Below are positions 15,771 through 23,318 of a DNA stretch of 64,000 nucleotides, piece after piece. Every line of letters begins with the position of its first letter. Positions within the stretch are counted from its first letter, which is position 1. This DNA is from Bog-473 sp963721585 (GTDB lineage Bacteria; Actinomycetota; Acidimicrobiia; Acidimicrobiales; RAAP-2): positions 124,001 through 188,000 of the forward strand of contig CAVRJN010000009.1 of NCBI GenBank assembly GCA_963721585.1. The letters run 5' to 3'. The notes beneath the pieces are model-generated. The model did no database searches. It was not told the DNA's origin and worked only from the letters and a program-made list of their open reading frames with translations. Both the position numbers and the translations under genes were made by a program.

Positions 15771-17333
15771 TCAGCGCTCCAAGAGGATGGCGGCGCATCC
15801 GGCAGCGCGCAGAGTCCGCACCGCGTGCCACCCCTGGTGGACGAGGGCCGCGTACGTGGGGTTCAGTGACTGCGGCGGCGTCAACACGAACCACAGGCGG
15901 TGGTCGTTGCGGAATGCGCCGGCCCAGCGCGTCGGTTGCGAACCACCCTCATAGTGCTCCGAGGGGACGATGAAGACCTTCGGGTCCGTGCTCGTCACGG
16001 TGAAGTACGTCGCCCAGGCCGGGCCGAACCGGAGTCGGAGGGGGCGATCCTCGTAGTACGCCCACGGATACCTCGTCAGCTCACCCACCACAATGTGGTC
16101 GGATGGCTCAGCGTCACGTCCGAGAGCGGAGGCGAGAGCCTCGACGTCCACCCCGGGGTAGGGCGTCGCGGTGACGATGGAGTCACCGATCAGAGCCCCA
16201 GCCAGGGCGACCGACACGAAGGCAGTTGCGGTCCCGACGGCCCTGAGACCCACAGGATCGAGGTGGTCGCGTACTGCCGCCCAAAGGCGGACGGCGCCCG
16301 ACGCAAGCAGCAGCAGGAGGGCGGGGTAGAGGTACTCGTCCGTCCGCCCGGTTCCCAGCGGCGCCCTGCGTGCCACGCTGAGGCACAGAGCGACCACCAC
16401 TGCGCATGCCGGACCGAGCATGGCGCTATTGCGGGAGGCGCCGAGAGCCGAGAGCGCAAGGAGCATGACCACGAGGACAACTTGACCCGTCGGAGCGATC
16501 CCGGTGATGTGGAGCAGATTGGCGTAGAGACTCGAGAGCGAACTGCGCGCGGCCACGAAGAACCCTGAGCCGAGCGAGATGTAGCTCCCGCTCCAAAACC
16601 TCGTCAACGCAGGCGAGACAGCGCGATAGAAGATCGCTGCGACGACCCCGCACAGGGCGGCGGTGGCTACCGCGCAGACAATGACAGCCCGACGGTGCCC
16701 GTGGCCCCTCAGAACGCCGATTCCCAACGCGATCCACGCGCCGGCAATCACGGGTCCCAGCGAGGCCGAGACTGCGAAGGCGGCCACCGAGAGCACGGAC
16801 AACACTGTGAGACGAGTCGGGTCCGCGTGGCGCCGAGCTGACTCAGCCGCCCACAACACCGCGACACTGACGAGGAAGACGGTGCTGTATTCCTTCACGC
16901 GCGTCGAGTAGACGACACAGATCGGACTCACGCTAACGATGCAGGCCAACGCGAGCCCGGCCACGCGGCCGAAGCCGAAATGCCGCGCCAGGAAGTAGAT
17001 CGCAGGGATGGCGGCCACCCCGGCAGCCAATGCTGGGAGCTGGGCCCACCACGTGCTCTGGGGATGCAGGGCAATGAATGATCGCTCGAGGAAGTAGAAA
17101 CCGGGTGCGGTGACCCACATGTGCCATGCCGTTCCGATTCCAACCCTCGACGACATGGCGGCCCAGGCATCATCGCGATAGAAACCGAGGGTCGTCAGTC
17201 CCTGCACCCTCATGGCCGTGCCGGCGCCGATCACGACGAAGAGGATCACCGTCGTGAATGCGCGGCTGAGCCGCTCCGGCGGATCCGCGGCATCACCCGC
17301 AGTCGCACCGCGCTCGGTCGCAGGCCTCCCCAT
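15771..17333 (-). CDS. Membrane glycosyltransferase, GT39/ArnT-like (GT-C fold)
   Basis: 520 residues from an ATG at 17333 preceded by GGGGGAGGG. The N-terminus has one membrane helix followed by GFYRDDAW in the first external loop, the acidic motif typical of lipid-phosphosugar-dependent GT-C enzymes. About ten more hydrophobic segments follow, then a soluble external C-terminal domain from about residue 400. Such enzymes transfer sugars from polyprenyl-phosphate donors to proteins, lipids or glycans on the outer face of the membrane. Substrate cannot be inferred from neighbours. It ends shortly before the cobalamin leader, which has its own regulation, so no link to B12 is implied. Confidence 0.75.
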   Translation of the reverse strand: MGRPATERGATAGDAADPPERLSRAFTTVILFVVIGAGTAMRVQGLTTLGFYRDDAWAAMSSRVGIGTAWHMWVTAPGFYFLERSFIALHPQSTWWAQLPALAAGVAAIPAIYFLARHFGFGRVAGLALACIVSVSPICVVYSTRVKEYSTVFLVSVAVLWAAESARRHADPTRLTVLSVLSVAAFAVSASLGPVIAGAWIALGIGVLRGHGHRRAVIVCAVATAALCGVVAAIFYRAVSPALTRFWSGSYISLGSGFFVAARSSLSSLYANLLHITGIAPTGQVVLVVMLLALSALGASRNSAMLGPACAVVVALCLSVARRAPLGTGRTDEYLYPALLLLLASGAVRLWAAVRDHLDPVGLRAVGTATAFVSVALAGALIGDSIVTATPYPGVDVEALASALGRDAEPSDHIVVGELTRYPWAYYEDRPLRLRFGPAWATYFTVTSTDPKVFIVPSEHYEGGSQPTRWAGAFRNDHRLWFVLTPPQSLNPTYAALVHQGWHAVRTLRAAGCAAILLER

Positions 17334-17494
17334 GGCCCTCCCCCGTTCTCCTTGGCGACCGCTCACAACGTAGTGGCCCGGCCTGGCCCTGGAACCCCGC
17401 ATCTGGCCACCTGCCACACGTTCGCAGCGGCATCCTTGTCCGATGGCCGACGCAGTGTTGACGGTCCGCCCCGGCCCGCGGGAACCTGACGCAC

Positions 17495-18595
17495 ATGGCA
17501 ATGGGAAATCGACCGGAGGTGAAGACGGCGCCAAGACCGATTGTGGCACTGGACGTGTCACTGTTGGCAGCGCACTTCGGCGCCGCTCTGGCACGGGTGC
17601 CGTGGCGCCGTCCCTTCGCTGGTGATTCGTCGGTTCTCTCCAACCTGGGCACCACCGTCACCCGGGAGGTCATTCGCGCCTTCATGGGCTACGCCTCGTC
17701 GCTACGTATCCCCGAGTTCCGGTCGCTCGAGTTGGTGCTCGACGACATCTGCAAGGGGATCATGCCTCCCATCGTCCGTTCCCTCGACGTCGTGGGCCGC
17801 CCGGCGGATTTCGGCGGTGTGCCCGGGATCCTCTACGTACCGCGCCGTGAGACGCCCAAGGGGTTCGTGCTCTACCTGCACGGCGGCGGCTACATCGGAA
17901 CCTCGCCGAACATGTACGCGTTCTTCACAGCGCAGGTGTGCCGGCAGACCGGGTGCGCCGTGTTCGTCGCGGACTACCGCCTGGCCCCGGAGTTCCCCTA
18001 CCCGGCCGCAGCGGAGGACGCCTCTGCCATCTACACGGAACTGATCGATCGCGGCATCCCCCATGAGCGGATCTTCCTCGCGGGCGACTCGGGTGGCGGC
18101 GGGTTGGCCAACACCGTTCTCCTCGAAGACCCCGAGCGCATCCGGCCTGTACGACCGGCGGGTCTCTTGCTCTTCTCGCCCGAGGTCGACCTCCGTCTCG
18201 ACGAGCCTTCGGTCACGGAGAACGCCGACCACGACATTTTGCCGTGGAATATCCCCACGTCGGCATATCTGCACGGCGCCGACGTCACGAACAGCGCCGT
18301 AGCGCCCCTGATCGCTGACTTGAGCGGGTTCCCCCCGACCTGTGTCACGTGGGGCGGCAACGAGATGTTCCGTGACCCCATACGGCGCTACGTCGATCGT
18401 CTCCGCGCGGCGGGGGTGCCCACATACGGGCAGGAGTTCGACGGGATGTTCCACGTCTTCGAAATCCTGATGCCCTGGGCGGTCAACAGCCGAGAGGTGT
18501 TCGCGCACGCCCACCGCTTCATTGAGCGAGTCCTGGCGGGCGCGCCGCCTCTCGACCACCTCGACATGGCCGATGGGCTCGGCCTGGAGCGCTGA
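17495..18595 (+). CDS. Alpha/beta hydrolase, hormone-sensitive-lipase family esterase
   Basis: 366 residues. The oxyanion-hole motif HGGG (LYLHGGGYIG) lies at about 128, the nucleophile elbow GDSGGG at about 192, with an acidic residue in TWGGNEMFRDP and the catalytic His in GMFHVFEIL. This set is diagnostic of the HSL (family IV) carboxylesterases. The N-terminal 90 residues form a cap-like helical region. The ATG at 17495 is used; GGGAACCTGACGC lies upstream but no strong ribosome site. It diverges from the glycosyltransferase and converges with the CoA-transferase gene, stops being adjacent (18595/18596). It probably hydrolyses medium-chain acyl esters in the cytosol. Confidence 0.88.
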   Translation: MAMGNRPEVKTAPRPIVALDVSLLAAHFGAALARVPWRRPFAGDSSVLSNLGTTVTREVIRAFMGYASSLRIPEFRSLELVLDDICKGIMPPIVRSLDVVGRPADFGGVPGILYVPRRETPKGFVLYLHGGGYIGTSPNMYAFFTAQVCRQTGCAVFVADYRLAPEFPYPAAAEDASAIYTELIDRGIPHERIFLAGDSGGGGLANTVLLEDPERIRPVRPAGLLLFSPEVDLRLDEPSVTENADHDILPWNIPTSAYLHGADVTNSAVAPLIADLSGFPPTCVTWGGNEMFRDPIRRYVDRLRAAGVPTYGQEFDGMFHVFEILMPWAVNSREVFAHAHRFIERVLAGAPPLDHLDMADGLGLER

Positions 18596-19906
18596 TCAGG
18601 CCCGGCCGAGCCCATCGGCCACCTTGCGCAGATCCCGGCGGAAGTCGGGGTGTGCGATATCGACCAGGAGGTGCGCGCGCTCGCGCACCGTGCCACCCGT
18701 CAGCTCCACTGCACCGAATTCGGTGATGACGACGCCGGTGTGATGGCGTGGCGTCGAGACCACCGTTCCCTCGGGTGGGATGCCCACAATGCGGGACACG
18801 AGCTCGCCGTTGCGCTCGGCCGTCGAACGTAGGCAGATGAGCGAATGGGCATCGAGGTGCAGCTCGGCCCCGGCCACGAAGTCCTCGTGCCCGCCGACAC
18901 CCGAGATCTGGCGTCCGTCGATGTTGTCGGCCATCACCTGGCCGTAGAGATCGACCGAAAGGGCGCCGTTGATGGAGACGAGATTGGCGTTGCGCGAGAT
19001 GATCGTCGGGTCGTTGATCGTGTCGACAGGGAGAAACGCCACATCTTCGTTCCCGTCGAGCCATTCGTAGAGCTCGGCCACGCCCAGCGCGAAGGTGGTC
19101 ACCGACACGCCGTCGAACATCCCCTTGGCGTCGTTGGTGACCTTGCCGGCCTGGTGCAATTGCATCAGGCCGGTGGTGAACATTTCGGAATGGATGCCGA
19201 ATCCGCCGAGCGGCCCGCGCGCCAGCTCGGCTGCCACGATGTTCGGGATGGCGCCGATGCCCGTCTGCAACGTGGACCCGTTCTGTACGTAGGTGAGCGC
19301 GTGGCGTGCAATGGCAGCGTCCGCTTCGGTCGTGGGCGAGTCGGCCAGGGCGAAGGGCATTGCGTCGGACTCGACGAGCACGTCGATGGCATCCAACGGA
19401 ATGGTGTTGTCGTACCGGGGGGGCAGGCTCGTGGTGCGGGGCAGGTGTGCATTGACCTCCATGATGAGCAGGCGATCGGGATCCCGTCCGGCGCGGAGCA
19501 ACTCATCCCGCGTGCCGCCCACGTGCAGGGAGAGGTTGACGGTGCCGTCCTCGCCGGGAGGCGCTCCTTGCGCCACCATCACGCGTGGAGCGAACCGGGC
19601 CAAGATCGGTGCCATCTGTCGGAACCCGCCTGGGACCAATTCCACCCGGTGACCCATGGCGAGCAGGACTCGCTCGGCCGGCCCGAAGAACCCGCAGCGG
19701 TAGCTGACCCCGGATTTGGTGAAGACGTCATACAGGTTCAGGCACAACGCGCCACCGACCTGCAGGTCCTCCCAGTCGTCGCGGGCTCCCAGCGCAGTCA
19801 GCAGGGCATCGGGGATGCCCGGGCCGAGCCCGAAGCCGATCTGATCGACCGGCCGGACCAGCGCAACAGCTTCCTCCGAGGTGCAGACATTCGGCATGGA
19901 CACCAC
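18596..19906 (-). CDS. Acetyl-CoA hydrolase/transferase family CoA transferase
   Basis: 436 residues, the family's usual length (430-440). Conserved stretches include GFFGPAERVLL, TGIGAIPNIVA, FGIHSEMFTTG with the Glu expected to form the glutamyl-CoA thioester, and SVGGHEDF-like SGVGGHEDFVAG. The family includes acetate, 4-hydroxybutyrate and other acyl-CoA transferases; the acceptor here is not known. The start could be GTG at 19906 or ATG at 19897, the latter giving MPNVCTSEEAV. No operon partner is visible. The enzyme would act in the cytosol on short-chain acyl-CoA, with succinyl- or acetyl-CoA as partner. Confidence 0.88.
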   Translation of the reverse strand: MVSMPNVCTSEEAVALVRPVDQIGFGLGPGIPDALLTALGARDDWEDLQVGGALCLNLYDVFTKSGVSYRCGFFGPAERVLLAMGHRVELVPGGFRQMAPILARFAPRVMVAQGAPPGEDGTVNLSLHVGGTRDELLRAGRDPDRLLIMEVNAHLPRTTSLPPRYDNTIPLDAIDVLVESDAMPFALADSPTTEADAAIARHALTYVQNGSTLQTGIGAIPNIVAAELARGPLGGFGIHSEMFTTGLMQLHQAGKVTNDAKGMFDGVSVTTFALGVAELYEWLDGNEDVAFLPVDTINDPTIISRNANLVSINGALSVDLYGQVMADNIDGRQISGVGGHEDFVAGAELHLDAHSLICLRSTAERNGELVSRIVGIPPEGTVVSTPRHHTGVVITEFGAVELTGGTVRERAHLLVDIAHPDFRRDLRKVADGLGRA

Positions 19907-20836
19907 TCTCGCGCCAAGGAGCCATGACTTCGCACCTCGCTTCCGACTCCCTTCTGAGGGGCCGTCAATCCATGACTTTCGGCTCTAGCCCCACCGCCCG
20001 GTGCGCAATGAGAATGGCTGGGACACCCTCCTCTTCCCAGACAACGGTGCTTGGAGAATGGCGGCCACCCCCCTCGGTCGCCATTTTCCAATTCCGGAGT
20101 TGTTTCGCGCACGGCCGGACATCCCGCACCAGGTCCGCCTCCGGCCCTGCCGTGCGTCACCCGGTTGCCGCACATCCGTTGCGATCCCCAGGGTGGCGTC
20201 ACGGAGGTCCATGGAAAGATCGCGGCACGGGGTGCTGCGGCGCCGGCCCGGCGTCCTCCCGGTCCCCTGCTCGTCGCGTCCGAGCCGTCCGCCACAGCGT
20301 GCCCGCTGGGTCGTCAGCCTCCGCTGATGGCTCACGAGGGACACACGAGGCCGGCCCAGACGCGGGTCGGCCGTCCCCCACAGGAGCCACCGACGTCGAT
20401 GTCCACCCAATTTTTCCACGCCGCCGTGGGACAGCGCAGGCGGACGGTGGTACGCGTGCGCCCCGCCACGCACAGCGCGTCGGCGCAGCCGCGGCGAGCT
20501 CGACGGTGCCCACCATGTCGGAGACGTGGGCCACGTCGGGCTTCGCGGCAGGAATGCGGGGGGGCGAGCGCATCGGCGACCCTGTCCGCCTCGCCCGATG
20601 TCCCCATCCCCTTCGAGCAACGCCCGCAGACCCGTGCGGACAACCTCATGGTCGTCGACGAGGAACCGCCCAGCGGCACTGCGCCATCTTCGCATTCAGA
20701 CCAACGCCTGCGACCAGCTGGAAGAAGCCCCGCGCCATGTCGATAAGCTCCTCAGCGGTGGTGTCGACCTCGCCGCGCACTGCGCCCGGCACCGGACTGT
20801 CGCCGAGCCCGAACCCAGGATGGAAGGTGCTGAGCA
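19907..20836. other. 930-base stretch without an intact gene
   Basis: No frame here gives a convincing full-length protein. The readable signal is a minus-strand response-regulator remnant at about 20540-20672 in three frames. The rest, including 19985-20330, has scattered stops and no family motif that I recognise. Base composition is slightly less biased than in the flanking genes. It looks like decayed coding sequence between the CoA transferase and the universal stress protein. Confidence 0.55.
20540..20672 (-). pseudogene. Remnant of a NarL/DevR-type response regulator receiver domain
   Basis: Reading the minus strand downward from 20668, one frame gives FLVDDHEVVRTGLRALLEGD, the start of a NarL/FixJ-type receiver domain with its acidic pair. 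The next frame gives GEADRVADAL, and a third gives RIPAAKPDVAHV. Together they follow the normal receiver order but need two frame changes, and the phosphorylated Asp region and DNA-binding domain are missing. It is therefore a degraded gene. A universal stress protein next door is reminiscent of DosR/DevR-type dormancy clusters (inference). Confidence 0.7.
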
Positions 20837-21283
20837 ATGACCGCGGAACCGTCATCGGACACGGGCAGGATCGTCGCCGGCTTCGACGGCGCAGCCTCCT
20901 CTCTCCATGCCCTCTCCTGGGCCGCCCGCCAGGCCGTCCTGACCGGAAGCACTCTCGAGGTCATCATGACGTGGGAGTGGCCGACGAGCTACGGCTGGGC
21001 CGTGCCGATCCCCGACGATTTCGATCCCGAGGCAGATACCCAGAAGCTGCTTGACACCGCCATTGCAGACGCGCGGTCGGAGCACCCCGGCCTGAAAGTG
21101 GAAGGCCGGCTGGTCAACGGGCATCCGGCGCCGGCGCTCGTCGAGGCCTCCAAAGGGGCCGATCTCCTCGTCGTCGGCAGCCGCGGCCACGGTGAGTTCG
21201 TCGGCATGCTCGTCGGCTCCGTCAGCGAGTACTGCGTGACCAATGCGCACTGCCCGGTGCTCGTGCACCGCCTCCCCGGCTAG
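20837..21283 (+). CDS. Universal stress protein (UspA family)
   Basis: 148 residues, a single UspA domain. It begins with IVAGFDGAASSLHALSWAARQA and ends with the nucleotide-binding signature DLLVVGSRGHGEFVGMLVGS followed by VSEYCVTNAHCPVLVH, matching G2xG9G(S/T). ATP-binding Usp proteins of Actinobacteria act in the cytosol in stress and slow growth. GGAAGGTG precedes the ATG. Its 3' end overlaps the deacetylase remnant on the other strand by four bases. A decayed response regulator lies upstream and a zinc dehydrogenase downstream. Confidence 0.93.
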   Translation: MTAEPSSDTGRIVAGFDGAASSLHALSWAARQAVLTGSTLEVIMTWEWPTSYGWAVPIPDDFDPEADTQKLLDTAIADARSEHPGLKVEGRLVNGHPAPALVEASKGADLLVVGSRGHGEFVGMLVGSVSEYCVTNAHCPVLVHRLPG

Positions 21284-21549
21284 AGCGATCCCGCTTCCTC
21301 GTGCGCGCCGTCAACGGCGCGACGGGGGACCGTCCTGTCGGCCCCGAGCTGGTCGAGCAGCACACCGAGCGCCGCCGCGACGCACGACGCCAGCGCAGCA
21401 CGCTGGTACCCACCCTCGAGGAACAGGGCCCACCGACCGGGCCGGGGTACGAAGTCGCGCACGATGCGGGCGAGCTCTGCGAAGTCCCCGCTCGAAAGCT
21501 GCAGATCGCCGAGTGGTTTCGGCCCCATAACCCCTACGCTGGCCGGCAT
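21280..21549 (-). pseudogene. C-terminal remnant of a histone-deacetylase-family protein
   Basis: 89 residues open from 21549 to a stop at 21280. GDLQLSSGDFAELARIV and PGRWALFLEGGYQRAAL correspond to the last helix and the LEGGYD segment of class I/AcuC-type deacetylases, whose full length is 300-380 residues. The N-terminal 75 percent, including the zinc site, is absent. The break coincides with the start of the zinc alcohol dehydrogenase gene (21548), so a deletion or rearrangement probably brought that gene in. It is not expected to be active. Confidence 0.75.
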
Positions 21550-22552
21550 GCAGGCGTGGGTGGTCGACCAACCCAGCCCGGTCGACGGGGAAGCGCATCC
21601 TCTGGTGCGGGTGGAAAGACCCGACCCCGAGCCGGGGCCGGGTCAGGTCCGTGTCCTGGTGCGGACGTGTGGGGTCTGCCGGACGGATCTGCACCTCACC
21701 GAGGGCGATCTGGTCCCCCGCCGGCCGCGGGTCACGCCGGGACACGAAGTCGTCGGAGTGGTCGATCGGCTCGGCCCCGGAAGTACGCGGTGGCTGGAGG
21801 GCGAGCGCATCGGGGTGCCCTGGCTGGCCCACACCTGCGGCATCTGCCAATTCTGCCTCTCGGGCCGCGAGAACCTCTGCCTCCGGCCGCGCTTCACCGG
21901 CTGGGACGTCGACGGTGGCTACGCGGACTTTCTCGTGGTGGACGAGGAGTATGCCTACAAGCTCCCCGAGGAGTTCGACGACGTGGAGGTGGCACCGCTC
22001 CTCTGTGCCGGGATCATCGGCTACCGGGCCTTGCTGCGGGCCAACCTTCCCGAGGGAGGCCGGCTCGGGATCTACGGGTTCGGGGGTTCTGCCCATCTCA
22101 CGGCTCAGGTGGCGCTGGCCCGCGGTGCCCGCGTCCATGTCATGACCCGGTCACGGGAAGCCCAGGAACTGGCCCTGGAGCTGGGTGCCGCCAGCGCCGG
22201 GGACGCCGACGCCGTGCCGCCCGAACCGCTGGACTCCGCCATCCTGTTCGCACCGGTCGGCACCCTCGTCCCGCCCGCCTTGGCGGCCCTGGACCGGGGT
22301 GGGACGCTGGCCATCGCCGGCATCTACCTCAGCGACATCCCCACCCTCGACTACGAGCGGCACCTGTTCGAGGAGCGGACCCTGCGGAGCGTGACAGCCA
22401 ACACCCGCAGTGACGGTGAGGAGTTCCTGGCCGAGGCAGCCCGGATCCGGTTACGCGTCTCGACCGTCCCGTACCCGATGGACCGCGCCGACGAAGCACT
22501 GCGCGACCTGCGCGGCGACCGGGTCAACGGCGCGGCCGTACTCGTGGTCTGA
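21548..22552 (+). CDS. Zinc-dependent alcohol dehydrogenase, MDR superfamily
   Basis: 334 residues from ATG 21548. The catalytic zinc site shows CGVCRTDLHLTEGD and GHEVVG, and the structural zinc site shows C-x2-C-x2-C-x7-C in THTCGICQFCLSGRENLCL-like sequence (HTCGICQFCLSGRENLC). The Rossmann part has GIYGFGGSAHLTAQVA. It resembles the AdhA-type zinc alcohol dehydrogenases of Actinobacteria found in stress clusters. It reduces or oxidises simple alcohols and aldehydes with NAD(P)H in the cytosol. The longer frame from 21464 would run into the deacetylase remnant and is not favoured. Confidence 0.92.
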   Translation: MQAWVVDQPSPVDGEAHPLVRVERPDPEPGPGQVRVLVRTCGVCRTDLHLTEGDLVPRRPRVTPGHEVVGVVDRLGPGSTRWLEGERIGVPWLAHTCGICQFCLSGRENLCLRPRFTGWDVDGGYADFLVVDEEYAYKLPEEFDDVEVAPLLCAGIIGYRALLRANLPEGGRLGIYGFGGSAHLTAQVALARGARVHVMTRSREAQELALELGAASAGDADAVPPEPLDSAILFAPVGTLVPPALAALDRGGTLAIAGIYLSDIPTLDYERHLFEERTLRSVTANTRSDGEEFLAEAARIRLRVSTVPYPMDRADEALRDLRGDRVNGAAVLVV

Positions 22553-22606
22553 CCAGGGAAAACGTACCCGAGAAAGAAGGTTGCTCAGGAACCGAGAACG
22601 CCGACG

Positions 22607-22681
22607 GTGCCCCAGTCGATTCACGCAAAGCGCTGTCACAGGGCCCTTGGCGATAGGTCCTGGAGCTTTCGACTGGGGCAC
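22607..22681. repeat. 13-bp perfect inverted repeat in the intergenic region
   Basis: GTGCCCCAGTCGA at 22607-22619 pairs perfectly with TCGACTGGGGCAC at 22669-22681, with a 49-base interior that includes AGGGCCCTTGG and AGGTCCTGG. It lies between the convergent dehydrogenase and NUDIX genes. It could be a bidirectional terminator stem, a structured RNA or a regulator site. The rest of 22553-22777 shows nothing else. Confidence 0.55.
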
Positions 22682-22777
22682 GCACGCCGGCAGTGCGATC
22701 AGGCGGTAGATCGCTGGATCCATTATTCCCGATCCGGAGACCGGTAAACACCGAATTTCAGAAAAATGTCGATGCGT

Positions 22778-23215
22778 TTAGATCAGGGGTTCGACCTGGT
22801 CAGCAGCCATGAGGACCGCGACCAGCTCCCTGTCCCGAGGATATGACAGCAAACGGGCTGCACCTTCCAGGCTCAGCCAACGCAGTTCGTCGACCTCGTC
22901 GTTGGGACGGAAGAACCCCGATTCCTCCGCCATGACCCAGTAGGCCACGGCTTTCGGCCGACCTTTGCGATCGACGTATTCGGTGTGACCGATGAAGCGG
23001 AGGAGATCGCAGATCATCCCCGTCTCCTCCTCCACTTCGCGCAACGCGGCCATCTCGAGGGTCTCCCCCGACTCGAGCTTGCCCTTGGGGAACGACCAGT
23101 CATGTTGCACCGGCCGGTGCACGACGACGATCTCGAGGAGCCCGCTCCGGCGGCGGACGACCAGGCCGCCGGCCGCCTGGACCACGTCTGTGTGGGAAGG
23201 AAGCTCAGCCGTCAT
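22778..23215 (-). CDS. NUDIX hydrolase
   Basis: 145 residues from ATG 23215. The Nudix box GKLESGETLEMAALREVEEETGM fits Gx5Ex7REUxEExGU (GKLESGETLEMAALREV then EEETGM). The protein starts with AAGGLVVRRRSGLLEIVVVH and includes HDWSFPKGKL, as in MutT/diadenosine-polyphosphate-type enzymes (MutT1-like). It probably cleaves nucleoside diphosphate-linked substrates such as oxidised dNTPs or Ap4A. It is divergent from the CYTH-CHAD gene, about 100 bases apart. In mycobacterial MutT1 a NUDIX domain is linked to a phosphatase domain, which is not present here. Confidence 0.9.
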   Translation of the reverse strand: MTAELPSHTDVVQAAGGLVVRRRSGLLEIVVVHRPVQHDWSFPKGKLESGETLEMAALREVEEETGMICDLLRFIGHTEYVDRKGRPKAVAYWVMAEESGFFRPNDEVDELRWLSLEGAARLLSYPRDRELVAVLMAADQVEPLI

Positions 23216-23318
23216 TGTTCGTCGGACCACTAGGTCGAAGGATACCGTCGCGGCCCCGCGCCACCGCGGCAATCGCGTTCCCGCAAGTGGGATGAGGACC
23301 CGCAGTAGCGTGAGCGCG

